This document shows positions 1 through 5,297 of a stretch of DNA of 5,297 nucleotides, in pieces. The first letter of the stretch is position 1. Each line of letters opens with the position of its first letter. The stretch is from Bryobacterales bacterium (GTDB lineage Bacteria > Acidobacteriota > Terriglobia > Bryobacterales > Bryobacteraceae): NCBI GenBank assembly GCA_003132905.1, contig PKZC01000459.1, forward strand, positions 215 to 5,511. The letters are read 5' to 3'. The notes beneath the pieces are model-generated. The model was given only the letters and a program-made list of their open reading frames with translations. It was not told the origin of the DNA and searched no databases. The translations under genes and the position numbers were made by a program.

Positions 1-2
1 TG

Positions 3-36
3 GCCGCAGATAAACACCGATGAACGCGGATCGGAA
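3..36 (+). repeat. Dispersed-type repeat, left copy of an inverted pair
   Basis: This 34-base element begins GCCGCAGATAAACAC. It matches the reverse complement of 769-802 at 26 of 34 positions by eye. Internally it has a roughly 10-11 base rhythm built on the core GAT-N2-ACRC (AGATAAACAC, CGATGAACGC, then GGAT). I recall sequences of this style as intergenic repeats in Acidobacteriota and some other environmental bacteria, but the genomic copy number cannot be seen here. The copy lies just past the stop of the unknown minus-strand gene. Confidence 0.6.
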
Positions 37-55
37 GGAAAATTCTTATCCATGC

Positions 56-688
56 TCATCGACGTTCCTCGATCGCGGTCTTTATCGTTGCATCGAGATC
101 TTGGTCGATGAGGCGCTTCCGGAGCTCTTCTTCGGGAAGCTTGTCCGAAAGAATAAACAGACCGTTGTCGTCCAGCCACAGTTTGAAGGCGAATTCAAGC
201 CCTCTGAGAAGCTCTCGAATGGTGCTGGCGTTGTAAGGTTGAAAATGGAGCTTTGCCAGTTCACCCAAGCAGGATCGACGGCTTATGTAGCCCTCGATTT
301 CTATCACGAAGCCCTGGAACCATTGATCGACAATATGCTGTGCCGAATCGAGCGGCCACTCAAACAGCAGGTTTCCAGCAGCCGCCTTTGGATACTTGGG
401 ATCGGGTCTCGGCGGCAACAGCACGTAATCCAAACGACGCGGAACCAGCACTTCTCTAATGAAGGTGAGCTCATCGAAAAAATTAGGTTCGACCGCTTCC
501 AGGTGAAGCGTTAGGACGTTGTCGGGACCAACTAGCTGACTGAGTATTGCCGGAAAAGCGTCTTCAAACACCCCCGGGTGGGCCGGACCATGCGGCTCAG
601 GCCAGTTGCCCTTCTCAACGTAAACCGGAATGAGCAGATCAAAGGAAAAACAGTCTTTAAGAAGGTGTCGATCGTCCACGCCGCTCAA
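56..688 (-). CDS. Protein of unknown function, about 210-222 residues
   Basis: I do not recognise this family. The 210-residue product looks soluble: no signal peptide, no membrane segment, and many acidic and aromatic residues. The middle contains a proline-rich stretch, LLPPRPDPKYPKAAAG, near residues 90-105. The C-terminal third is charged and probably helical, ending ATIKTAIEERR. Codon use and amino-acid balance look like real coding sequence, better than the shorter frame on the opposite strand. The only in-frame start is a TTG at 688 with no clear ribosome binding site. A better start may be the ATG at 723, which opens MDTGRFFDSDDL and then meets TGA. One missing T in the run at 687-689 would join the two frames into a 222-residue protein starting MDTGRFFDSDDLLSGVDD. 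The gene lies downstream of the rpoD terminator and between inverted repeats, so it is probably transcribed alone. Being coding is fairly sure; the start and function are not. Confidence 0.68.
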   Translation of the reverse strand: MSGVDDRHLLKDCFSFDLLIPVYVEKGNWPEPHGPAHPGVFEDAFPAILSQLVGPDNVLTLHLEAVEPNFFDELTFIREVLVPRRLDYVLLPPRPDPKYPKAAAGNLLFEWPLDSAQHIVDQWFQGFVIEIEGYISRRSCLGELAKLHFQPYNASTIRELLRGLEFAFKLWLDDNGLFILSDKLPEEELRKRLIDQDLDATIKTAIEERR

Positions 689-768
689 AGGTCGTCCGAA
701 TCGAAAAATCGCCCTGTGTCCATCTCATGACGATTTCCGCGGTTTCGACTAGAAGTAATTCGCCTTGG

Positions 769-802
769 TTCTTATCTGCGTGCATCCGTGTCCATCTGTG
801 GC
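769..802 (-). repeat. Dispersed-type repeat, right copy of an inverted pair
   Basis: Read on the minus strand this copy begins GCCACAGATGGACACGGATG and ends in GATAAGAA. It is the inverted partner of 3-36, with eight scattered differences. It sits between the rpoD terminator and the unknown gene, so the pair encloses that gene and about 770 bases overall. No target-site duplication is visible, because the window starts only two bases before the left copy. Confidence 0.6.
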
Positions 803-820
803 TGATACTCTTGCTTGTCA

Positions 821-852
821 ATAAAAAAGGCCGGGGGGTAAGCCCGGCCTTT
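821..852 (-). terminator. Rho-independent terminator of rpoD
   Basis: On the minus strand, AAAGGCCGGG (852-843) pairs perfectly over ten bases with CCCGGCCTTT (835-826) across a 7-base loop. The T-run starts inside the stem and continues as TTTATT to 821. It lies 24 bases past the rpoD stop codon and faces the right way. The opposite orientation has only a short T-run, so it mainly serves the minus strand. Confidence 0.92.
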
Positions 853-876
853 CACAGGAGGAGGAGTAACTTGGCT

Positions 877-2404
877 TTACCTGGCAGCGAGTAAAGCTCT
901 GAGGTGGCGAGCGCGCTCCGGGGATCGAAGCTGGCGCAGGGCCTTGGCTTCAATCTGACGGATGCGTTCCCGCGTGACATCAAACTCTTGCCCGATCTCT
1001 TCGAGGGTGTGCTCGCGCTCGCAGCCGATGCCGAAGCGCAGCCGGATGACCTTCTCTTCTTTGGGAGACAGGGTCTTCAAAATGTTAGCGGTCTCGTCGC
1101 GGACGTTCGAATCGATGACGGCGTCTACGGGCGAACCCACCCAGCGGTCTTCAATCAAATCACCCAGCGCGGACTCGCCATCGCGGCCTACCGGGGTTTC
1201 AAGCGAAACCGGATCGCGCGAGATGGTCTTCAGCTTCTGGACCTTTTCCACCGGAATATCCATCCGGCGGCTGATTTCGTCGTTGGTCGGGAGCGCGGCC
1301 AAGTTCCTTTTCCAGCTCGCGGGTAGCGCGCAGGAACTTGTTCATGCTCTCGTTCATATGCACCGGGATGCGGATGGTGCGCGATTGATCGGCGATGGCG
1401 CGCGTGATGGCCTGGCGAATCCACCAGGTAGCGTATGTCGAAAACTTATAGCCGCGGCGGTATTCGAACTTGTCGGCGGCGCGCATCAATCCGATGTTGC
1501 CTTCCTGGATCAGATCCAGCAAATGCAGCCCGCGATTGACGTATTTCTTGGCGACCGAAACCACCAGGCGAAGGTTGGCTTCGACCAGATCTTTCTTGGC
1601 CCGCTCGGCTTCGATTTCGCCGTGGCGGATAACGGACATACTGTGCTTGAGATCGCCCAGCGAAGCGCCTGCTGCGTTTTCGAGCTTGCGAACCTCGCGG
1701 CGCAACTCACGGGTGCGAGCCTGAGCGGTCAGACCCGAACGGCCTTCCAGCTTGCGCAGTTCGGCCTCCAGATGAGCCAACTGTTCGACGGCATGCTCGA
1801 TTTCTTTGGCGAACTGTTTCCAGCGCGAAGGCAACCAGGGCAGACGTCGAATGGCCTGCGACATTTCCACTTTGGCGCGGTTTACTTTGCCCTGCGCTTT
1901 GCGGCGGACCTTCTTGTTGCTGAGCGGTATGGCTTCCAGCTTGTCGATGAGCTGGAGCTGTTTTTTGTGCGACGCGATGAGGTCGCCAAATTGGCCGCGA
2001 ACTTCGGCCTGCTTTTTGGTGTCGGCCGGACTGCCTTCTTCGACATCGCCAAAATCGACGAAGTTATCGAGTTCATCATCGCCGCGTTTGAGCAACTCGG
2101 CGATTTCAGAAACCCGCAACTGAACCAGAGCGGACCGGCTGATGGACTTCTGCATCCGCAGCTTCCCGCGTTCCATGCGGCGGGCGAGATTGACTTCGCC
2201 CTCTCTAGTCAGCAGCGGGACGGAGCCCATTTCGCGCAGGTACACGCGTACCGGGTCGTCGGTATAAATCGACTCCTCGGCCTGTTGGGCCGGAAATTCC
2301 TCTTCCTGGACTTCTTCGGGATGGAAGAAATTGGCTTCTTCGTCGAATGGAAGTCCTAGAGGTTCGTGACCCTCTGCTGAAAACTGATCTTCGAATTGAT
2401 CCAC
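877..2404 (-). CDS. rpoD: RNA polymerase housekeeping sigma factor RpoD (one-base frameshift)
   Basis: Primary sigma-70 factor, which directs core RNA polymerase to housekeeping promoters. Positions are for the frame-corrected 508-residue product. Region 1.2 is at about 50-80 ([20 protein letters not shown]). A charged non-conserved insert spans about 80-262. Region 2 is at about 263-350, with [25 protein letters not shown] and [13 protein letters not shown]. Region 3 is at about 351-425. Region 4 is at about 440-508, with the helix-turn-helix [20 protein letters not shown]. The GTG at 2404 is chosen as start because GGAGGTGA (2420-2413) lies 8 bases ahead; an upstream GTG at 2437 is in frame but has no such site. 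Residues 1-52 contain no Lys or Arg and about 17 Asp/Glu. An extra base in the run at 1289-1291 breaks the frame in region 3. Uncorrected, one frame ends at 1199 without region 4, and the rest reads alone from about 1302 to 877. The family call is near certain. Confidence 0.95.
1289..1291 (-). other. Frameshift site in rpoD: one surplus base in a CCC run
   Basis: The minus strand reads GGC CGC GCT CCC GAC CAA. As written the protein goes [11 protein letters not shown] and ends 29 codons later. Dropping one C gives GGC CGC GCT CCG ACC AAC, that is [17 protein letters not shown], which matches the standard region 3 pattern (E. coli RpoD has EMGREPTPEELAERM). Both sides are well conserved up to the junction, so the shift is pinned to within a few bases. 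A sequencing or assembly error in a short homopolymer is the simplest reading; a real mutation or translational slippage cannot be ruled out. Confidence 0.9.
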
Positions 2405-2412
2405 TTGGATGC

Positions 2413-2420
2413 TCACCTCC
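2413..2420 (-). promoter_or_regulatory. Ribosome binding site that sets the rpoD start
   Basis: The minus strand carries GGAGGTGA, a full match to the 3' end of 16S rRNA, within GGGGAGGTGAGC. The eight bases GCATCCAA separate it from GTG at 2404. The site lies inside the longer frame that begins at GTG 2437, which argues against that upstream start. Confidence 0.85.
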
Positions 2421-2437
2421 CCAACCGGGCACAACAC

Positions 2438-2447
2438 TTCGTACGAA
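2438..2447. promoter_or_regulatory. 10-base perfect palindrome in the rpoD leader
   Basis: TTCGTACGAA is self-complementary and sits about 34 bases upstream of the rpoD GTG start, inside the predicted untranslated leader. It may be an operator or chance; only one copy is present in this gap. I cannot match it to a known regulator. Confidence 0.25.
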
Positions 2448-2553
2448 TCGCTCTTGCGAAAATATCCACCTGGCGGGGTATGTTAAACTGTGTACAAACC
2501 ACTAGCTTAGGCGCGCTTTCAGCCACCGTGCCGACCTTGAATATTAGCAATCG

Positions 2554-2583
2554 ATTATAGCATCGAATCGATCGCGAAGTTAA
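2554..2583 (-). promoter_or_regulatory. Sigma-70 promoter for rpoD with extended -10
   Basis: On the minus strand a perfect TATAAT (2559-2554) is preceded by TGC, giving the extended -10 form TGCTATAAT. Eighteen bases upstream is TTAACT (2583-2578), a 4 of 6 match to TTGACA. Transcription would start near 2547, leaving a leader of roughly 143 bases before the GTG at 2404. ATCGATT occurs twice, 17 bases apart, on either side of the -10. The gap is AT-rich compared with the genes around it, as expected for a promoter region. Confidence 0.72.
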
Positions 2584-2664
2584 GCCCTAATTAGAAGATG
2601 TTCTGATTCCAGATTGGTTACACCTAATGTAGCCGCAGCCTACAGTATTTAGTAAAATAGGATA

Positions 2665-3126
2665 CTAAGCGCGCTTGTGAAGAACCAAGTTCTTCAATTC
2701 ATTCAGAAAAGCCTCCACATCCTGAAAATCGCGATAGACCGACGCAAATCTCACATATGCTATCTTATCGAGGTTCTTGAGGTGTTCCATGAGCATTTCC
2801 CCGATCTCGGTGGTGCTTATCTCCCGATCGGGATTGTCGGCTAGCCGGGCTTCGACGGCATCGACCACCTCGGCTAGCTTAGCCATGGCGACCGGCCGCT
2901 TCTCGCAAGCCTTTAGCAGTCCGTTCAGGACCTTCTGGCGGTCGAACTTCTCACGCCTCCCATCCTTTTTGACGACCATGTACGGAATTTCGTCACTGCG
3001 CTCATAGGTGGTAAAGCGTCGCTCACAGCCCAGGCATTGGCGACGGCGGCGGACCACGTCGCCCTCCTTACTCTCACGGGAATCAATGACTTTGTCCTCT
3101 TTGTGGCCGCAGAACGGGCAATTCAT
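2665..3126 (-). CDS. nrdR: Transcriptional repressor NrdR
   Basis: NrdR is a nucleotide-sensing repressor of ribonucleotide reductase genes: its zinc ribbon helps bind NrdR boxes and its ATP-cone senses ATP/dATP. The 153-residue length is typical. The zinc ribbon uses C3-x2-C6 and C31-x2-C34, with the family hallmarks DSRES at 15-19 and RRRRQC ending at C31, followed by RRFTTYER (36-43). The ATP-cone follows from about residue 46 to 136, opening PYMVVKKDGRREKFDRQKV, with the later motif KIAYVRFASVYRDF. The ATG start overlaps the stop of the upstream membrane gene as ATGA and has no strong ribosome binding site of its own, so translational coupling is likely. No reductase gene and no recognisable NrdR box is in the window, so its targets lie elsewhere. 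rpoD follows after 260 bases with its own promoter. Confidence 0.97.
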   Translation of the reverse strand: MNCPFCGHKEDKVIDSRESKEGDVVRRRRQCLGCERRFTTYERSDEIPYMVVKKDGRREKFDRQKVLNGLLKACEKRPVAMAKLAEVVDAVEARLADNPDREISTTEIGEMLMEHLKNLDKIAYVRFASVYRDFQDVEAFLNELKNLVLHKRA

Positions 3127-4217
3127 GATGGGGGATCTTCCAGGATCTGCTTTGTTGACAGCAACTTGAGTTTACTCCAATTCAGTCCTTCGTGGAAGCC
3201 GCAAGCGATTCCAAAGGGCACAATGGTGATGGAGCTGACAAACCAAAGAACAATCGCGATGCCTGTTGCGGACTCGAGTGGAACGCCATAGATCTTTGTA
3301 AGAGCAACAATAGAAGCCACTTGTATGCCTCCGCCCAGCCCCGGGACTTGGACCAGGCCGCCCAGCGAGACGAATGCCATGAGGACTAAAACGTCCAGCA
3401 ATCCGAAGGCTTGGGTGGCTTGAAAGCCCCGAAAAAGTGCAAAAGTCCCGGCTACGATGACGGACCATTGCAGCAGTGTGTAACCTAGCAGTAGCACGAG
3501 CAGGCGGAGATCCCGAGTACACTCCACCCCTTGCGAGAAGGCTTCCAGCATACCAGCGATCCGCTGCCGCTTTTGTTCCGGCAGGAAAGTGATCGCGCTC
3601 AGGACGCGCCGTTGGGCCACACCATTTGGTTGTCGAAAAGCGAGCAATAGAACCAGGCAAAGCGCTCCGGCGAGGGCGAGCGAGTAGCCACCGGCTATCA
3701 GGGCATCCTGAACCTTAGGGCCCAAACGCCAGCTATCTGGTGGAATTCGTATGAGAGCATAGCCACAAAATAGTAATACGGCCAGCAGATCGAGGATCCG
3801 TTCGAGCAGCCACGCTGCCGCTTGTGACGAGAAAGGCAGACCCGTCTGGACGGCAATCAGATAGGGCCGGACGACCTCGCCGACGCGCCCCAGCACAACT
3901 CCGGCGGTGAAGCCAATGGCGGTATCGGAGGTCAAACGCCAGACCCCGAGGGGATGTCCGAATGGCCGCAGCATCACTTGCCAGCGCAGGGCGCGGCCGA
4001 CATTGCTCAACAATATCAAGCAAATAGAGGCCACCAACCAGCGCCAGCGGACATGATCGAGCGTGGCCAGCAACAAATCCCAGCGGAACGACAGGCCTCG
4101 GGTCCGGTAAGCTAGAATCACAAGGACAAGCAGGCTGGCTGCTACAGCTAGAACTAGCGTTCGGGAAGGACGGGCCCGGGACGATCGGGAAGGGTTTGCT
4201 GCAGGTTCGGGGGACAA
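3123..4217 (-). CDS. LPG synthase transmembrane-domain family membrane protein (UPF0104)
   Basis: A multi-pass inner-membrane protein of 364 residues resembling the flippase-like transmembrane half of MprF and stand-alone relatives such as YbhN. Hydrophobic segments are visible near residues 20-37, 60-73, 95-110, 135-155, 172-192, 240-262, 268-288 and 310-337. Family marks include NVGRALRWQVML (72-83), GRVGEVVRPYL (110-120), LERILDLLAVLL (138-149) and the glycine-rich GGLVQVPGLGGGIQVAS (286-302). It lacks the soluble aminoacyl-transferase domain of full MprF, so it is unlikely to make lysyl-phosphatidylglycerol. Transport or handling of a lipid or polyprenyl-linked substrate is a family-level inference; the substrate is unknown. 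The start is a TTG at 4217, the only usual in-frame start after a TAA at about 4250, and the ribosome binding site is weak. Its stop overlaps nrdR as ATGA, so the two probably form an operon. Confidence 0.88.
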   Translation of the reverse strand: MSPEPAANPSRSSRARPSRTLVLAVAASLLVLVILAYRTRGLSFRWDLLLATLDHVRWRWLVASICLILLSNVGRALRWQVMLRPFGHPLGVWRLTSDTAIGFTAGVVLGRVGEVVRPYLIAVQTGLPFSSQAAAWLLERILDLLAVLLFCGYALIRIPPDSWRLGPKVQDALIAGGYSLALAGALCLVLLLAFRQPNGVAQRRVLSAITFLPEQKRQRIAGMLEAFSQGVECTRDLRLLVLLLGYTLLQWSVIVAGTFALFRGFQATQAFGLLDVLVLMAFVSLGGLVQVPGLGGGIQVASIVALTKIYGVPLESATGIAIVLWFVSSITIVPFGIACGFHEGLNWSKLKLLSTKQILEDPPS

Positions 4218-4242
4218 GGTGGTCAGTGGTGCCGGTTGCCGG

Positions 4243-4295
4243 CCCCTTTAGAGAGTAATGCCTCCTTATAGGGAGAGCCTCTTTTTAGGGGAAAG
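4243..4295. repeat. Three tandem imperfect 17-18 base repeats in the divergent control region
   Basis: The units start at 4243 (CCCCTTTAGAGAG), 4261 (CCTCCTTATAGGGAGAG) and 4278 (CCTCTTTTTAGGGGAAAG). The shared form is CCYCYTTTTAGGGAGAG, with starts 18 and 17 bases apart. Each unit is roughly a hyphenated palindrome with CCTC-like and GGGA-like arms around an AT core. The array lies between the divergently transcribed membrane-protein/nrdR and ECF operons, where operators are expected. On the minus strand the middle unit contains TATAAG, a possible -10 for the membrane gene, with only a weak TTTCCC 18 bases upstream. The binding factor is unknown. Confidence 0.45.
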
Positions 4296-4325
4296 CCCCG
4301 GTAGAATGTAAAGCTTGGATTCAAG

Positions 4326-4353
4326 TGAACTTCTTATCATAGATCCTCGTTTT
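4326..4353 (+). promoter_or_regulatory. Candidate ECF-type promoter of the sigma/anti-sigma operon
   Basis: TGAAC (4326-4330, within GTGAACTT) is followed after 17 bases by CGTTTT (4348-4353). This fits the general ECF promoter pattern of an AAC-containing -35 and a CGT-containing -10 about 16-17 bases apart. Transcription would start near 4358, just ahead of the ribosome binding sites and the ATG at 4384. ECF factors commonly drive their own operon, so autoregulation is a reasonable inference. The motif is short, and chance occurrence is possible. Confidence 0.45.
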
Positions 4354-4366
4354 CTTTATTGGAAGC

Positions 4367-4379
4367 AGGAGATAGGAAG
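4367..4379 (+). promoter_or_regulatory. Ribosome binding site that sets the ECF sigma start
   Basis: Purine-rich AGGAGATAGGAAG contains AGGAG (4367-4371) and AGGA (4374-4377), which lie 12 and 6 bases before ATG 4384. No similar site precedes the in-frame TTG at 4315. This favours the shorter protein. Confidence 0.65.
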
Positions 4380-4383
4380 CAGC

Positions 4384-5025
4384 ATGGCAACGGTGGCAAT
4401 TCCGGCGGCGAAATGGAGCTGGGAGTCACCCTACCCGCAAGTCCGGACGAGCAACAGCTTGGATGCCGATGCTCAACTCGTGGAGCGCTGCCTGGGCGGC
4501 CAGGAAGCCGCTTGGGAAGACCTGGTAAGGGTGCACACCCGGCGTGTGTACTCGATCTGCTATCGCTTCACCAATAGCGACGCGGAGGCCCAGGATCTGA
4601 CCCAGGATGTTTTCCTGCGCGTGTTCAAGAATCTGCGGAGCTTTCGGGCAGGCGAGGGTTTGTTCGTGGTCTGGCTCACCCGGCTGACCCGAAATCTGCT
4701 GATCGATCATTACCGCCGGACGCGCATGGAGCGGGCCACCGAATCGATTGAAGATCTGACGGCGCCGCTCGAAGAGAACACTGGCACCATCGCCAGGACG
4801 GAAGGGATGCTCGCCGGCCGCGAAGCAAGCGAGTTGTTGCAGGCGGCATTGCAGAAATTATCGCCGGAGCTTCGGGAAACGGTAATCCTGCGGGACTTGG
4901 AGGAATTAGAATATCGGGAGATCGCGCAGATCCTGAACGTTCCGGAAGGAACGGTAAAGTCGCGATTGAATCGCGGCCGCGCTGAGCTGGCCAAGGTGCT
5001 TCGCAGACAGAAGATTCGCATATGA
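4384..5025 (+). CDS. ECF-type sigma-70 factor (RpoE-like)
   Basis: Extracytoplasmic-function sigma factor, an alternative promoter-recognition subunit normally held inactive by the anti-sigma factor encoded next to it. The 213-residue product has region 2 at about 29-114 (DAQLVERCLGG, AQDLTQDVFLRVF at 69-81, WLTRLTRNLLIDHYRRTR at 97-114). An acidic linker follows at about 116-145. Region 4 is at about 150-207, with LSPELRETVILRD and the helix-turn-helix YREIAQILNVPEGTVKSRL (177-195). Regions 1.1 and 3 are absent, as expected for the class. A longer form from TTG 4315 (236 residues) is possible, but ATG 4384 has the ribosome binding sites, and the candidate promoter lies downstream of that TTG. 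The stop overlaps the anti-sigma start as ATGA. The style resembles ECF factors common in Acidobacteriota; the exact ECF group and the inducing signal cannot be told from this window. Confidence 0.93.
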   Translation: MATVAIPAAKWSWESPYPQVRTSNSLDADAQLVERCLGGQEAAWEDLVRVHTRRVYSICYRFTNSDAEAQDLTQDVFLRVFKNLRSFRAGEGLFVVWLTRLTRNLLIDHYRRTRMERATESIEDLTAPLEENTGTIARTEGMLAGREASELLQAALQKLSPELRETVILRDLEELEYREIAQILNVPEGTVKSRLNRGRAELAKVLRRQKIRI

Positions 5026-5297
5026 CGTGCGCAGAGTTTGAAATCCTGCTGTGCGACTACGTGGACGGAACGCTCCGCGCAGAGGAGCGGACTGCGCTTG
5101 AAAGCCACTTGTCGGGATGCGCGGCGTGCCAGCAATTATCGGAAGATGTACTGGGCGTGACGGCGTTCTTCGAGCGCGTGCCCCGCACCGAGCCTCCAGC
5201 CGAACTGATGACGCGGATATTGCATCAGGCGCCGATTGGCCTGGGCGCCGTTGCCGAGCGTCTGCCGAGCGACCCGCGTCCGTCCTGGGCCAAACGC
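5022..5297 (+). CDS. Zinc-finger anti-sigma factor, 3'-truncated by the window edge
   Basis: The first 92 residues are present with no stop codon before the edge. The N-terminus is a zf-HC2 / ZAS-type anti-sigma domain: C3, then H29-x3-C33-x2-C36 (HLSGCAAC), the zinc ligands that define the fold. The helix before it contains LLCDYVDGTLRAEERTALESHL, a typical arrangement. In the family this domain clamps the cognate sigma factor and blocks binding to core RNA polymerase; some members release it on redox or envelope stress. After about residue 50 the sequence becomes proline-rich (RVPRTEPPAELMTRI, then LPSDPRPSWAKR), as in a linker leading to a membrane segment, but any such segment lies beyond the window. 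The ATG overlaps the sigma stop as ATGA with only a weak ribosome binding site, so translational coupling should keep the two in step. Confidence 0.92.
   Translation, partial: MTCAEFEILLCDYVDGTLRAEERTALESHLSGCAACQQLSEDVLGVTAFFERVPRTEPPAELMTRILHQAPIGLGAVAERLPSDPRPSWAKR

Noticed and set aside
20..514. A 164-codon open frame on the plus strand, beginning inside the left repeat
   Set aside because: It is shorter than the minus-strand frame it overlaps, starts within a repeat element, has no ribosome binding site, and has less convincing composition.
816..821. Perfect TTGACA on the minus strand, as a -35 for the unknown gene
   Set aside because: No acceptable -10 lies 16-18 bases downstream, and the hexamer directly abuts the terminator tail.
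855..870. AGGAGGAGGAG on the plus strand, a strong ribosome-binding-site-like sequence
   Set aside because: The next frame is only a few codons long (TTG to TAA at about 871-894), so nothing is translated from it.
1286..1296. Programmed +1 frameshifting in rpoD
   Set aside because: CCC-G can slip, but there is no adjacent stop codon or visible stimulatory structure, and I know of no precedent for a frameshift in rpoD. Sequence error is simpler; it stays only as an alternative.
962..2359. A 465-codon open frame on the plus strand across rpoD
   Set aside because: It is the mirror of a highly conserved gene. Its product is low-complexity in places, matches no family I know, and has no ribosome binding site, whereas every sigma-70 motif reads on the minus strand.
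2629..2664. Possible nrdR terminator after its stop
   Set aside because: The hairpins here have only 4-5 paired bases and no following T-run, so readthrough toward rpoD is possible.
2405..2664. NrdR box or small RNA gene in the nrdR-rpoD gap
   Set aside because: No ACACWATATATWGTGT-like motif is present, and nothing beyond the promoter and leader features could be supported.
4288..4299. GGGGAAAGCCCC hairpin as a terminator or attenuator
   Set aside because: Only four base pairs and no T-run on either strand; it is better explained as part of the repeat array.

Overview
The window reads as a stretch of ordinary bacterial chromosome. The best guess for the source is Acidobacteriota, perhaps Solibacter- or Bryobacter-like. 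The basis is the style of the RpoD and ECF sigma sequences, the moderately high GC, and diverged GATGAACGCGGAT-type dispersed repeats. This is recognition from memory, not a search, so the phylum is tentative.

Layout from left to right. (1) 1-820: a gene of unknown function on the minus strand (56-688), bracketed by an inverted pair of diverged 34-nt repeats (3-36 and 769-802). (2) 821-2404: the housekeeping sigma factor gene rpoD on the minus strand. A strong intrinsic terminator lies just past its stop. An extended -10 promoter lies in the 260-base gap in front of it. The rpoD reading frame is broken by one extra base in a CCC run (plus-strand GGG, 1289-1291). Removing one base restores a continuous 508-residue sigma factor. 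(3) 2665-4217: two minus-strand genes overlapping by ATGA. The first encodes a multi-pass membrane protein of the LPG synthase transmembrane family (UPF0104), the second the ribonucleotide reductase repressor NrdR. Both read toward rpoD, and no convincing terminator separates nrdR from rpoD. (4) 4218-4383: a divergent control region with three tandem imperfect 17-18 base repeats and a good candidate ECF-type promoter. (5) 4384-5297: an ECF sigma factor and its zinc-binding anti-sigma factor, also overlapping by ATGA. The anti-sigma gene runs off the right edge.

Most of the named genes control transcription: RpoD drives basal transcription, NrdR represses ribonucleotide reductase genes, and the ECF/anti-sigma pair is a stress-responsive switch that may regulate itself. 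I see no CRISPR, phage, transposase, toxin-antitoxin or biosynthetic genes, and no convincing new system. The points most worth a second look are the rpoD frameshift, a possible second homopolymer indel at the 5' end of the unknown gene, the flanking inverted repeats, and the repeat array with a putative self-regulated promoter before the ECF operon.
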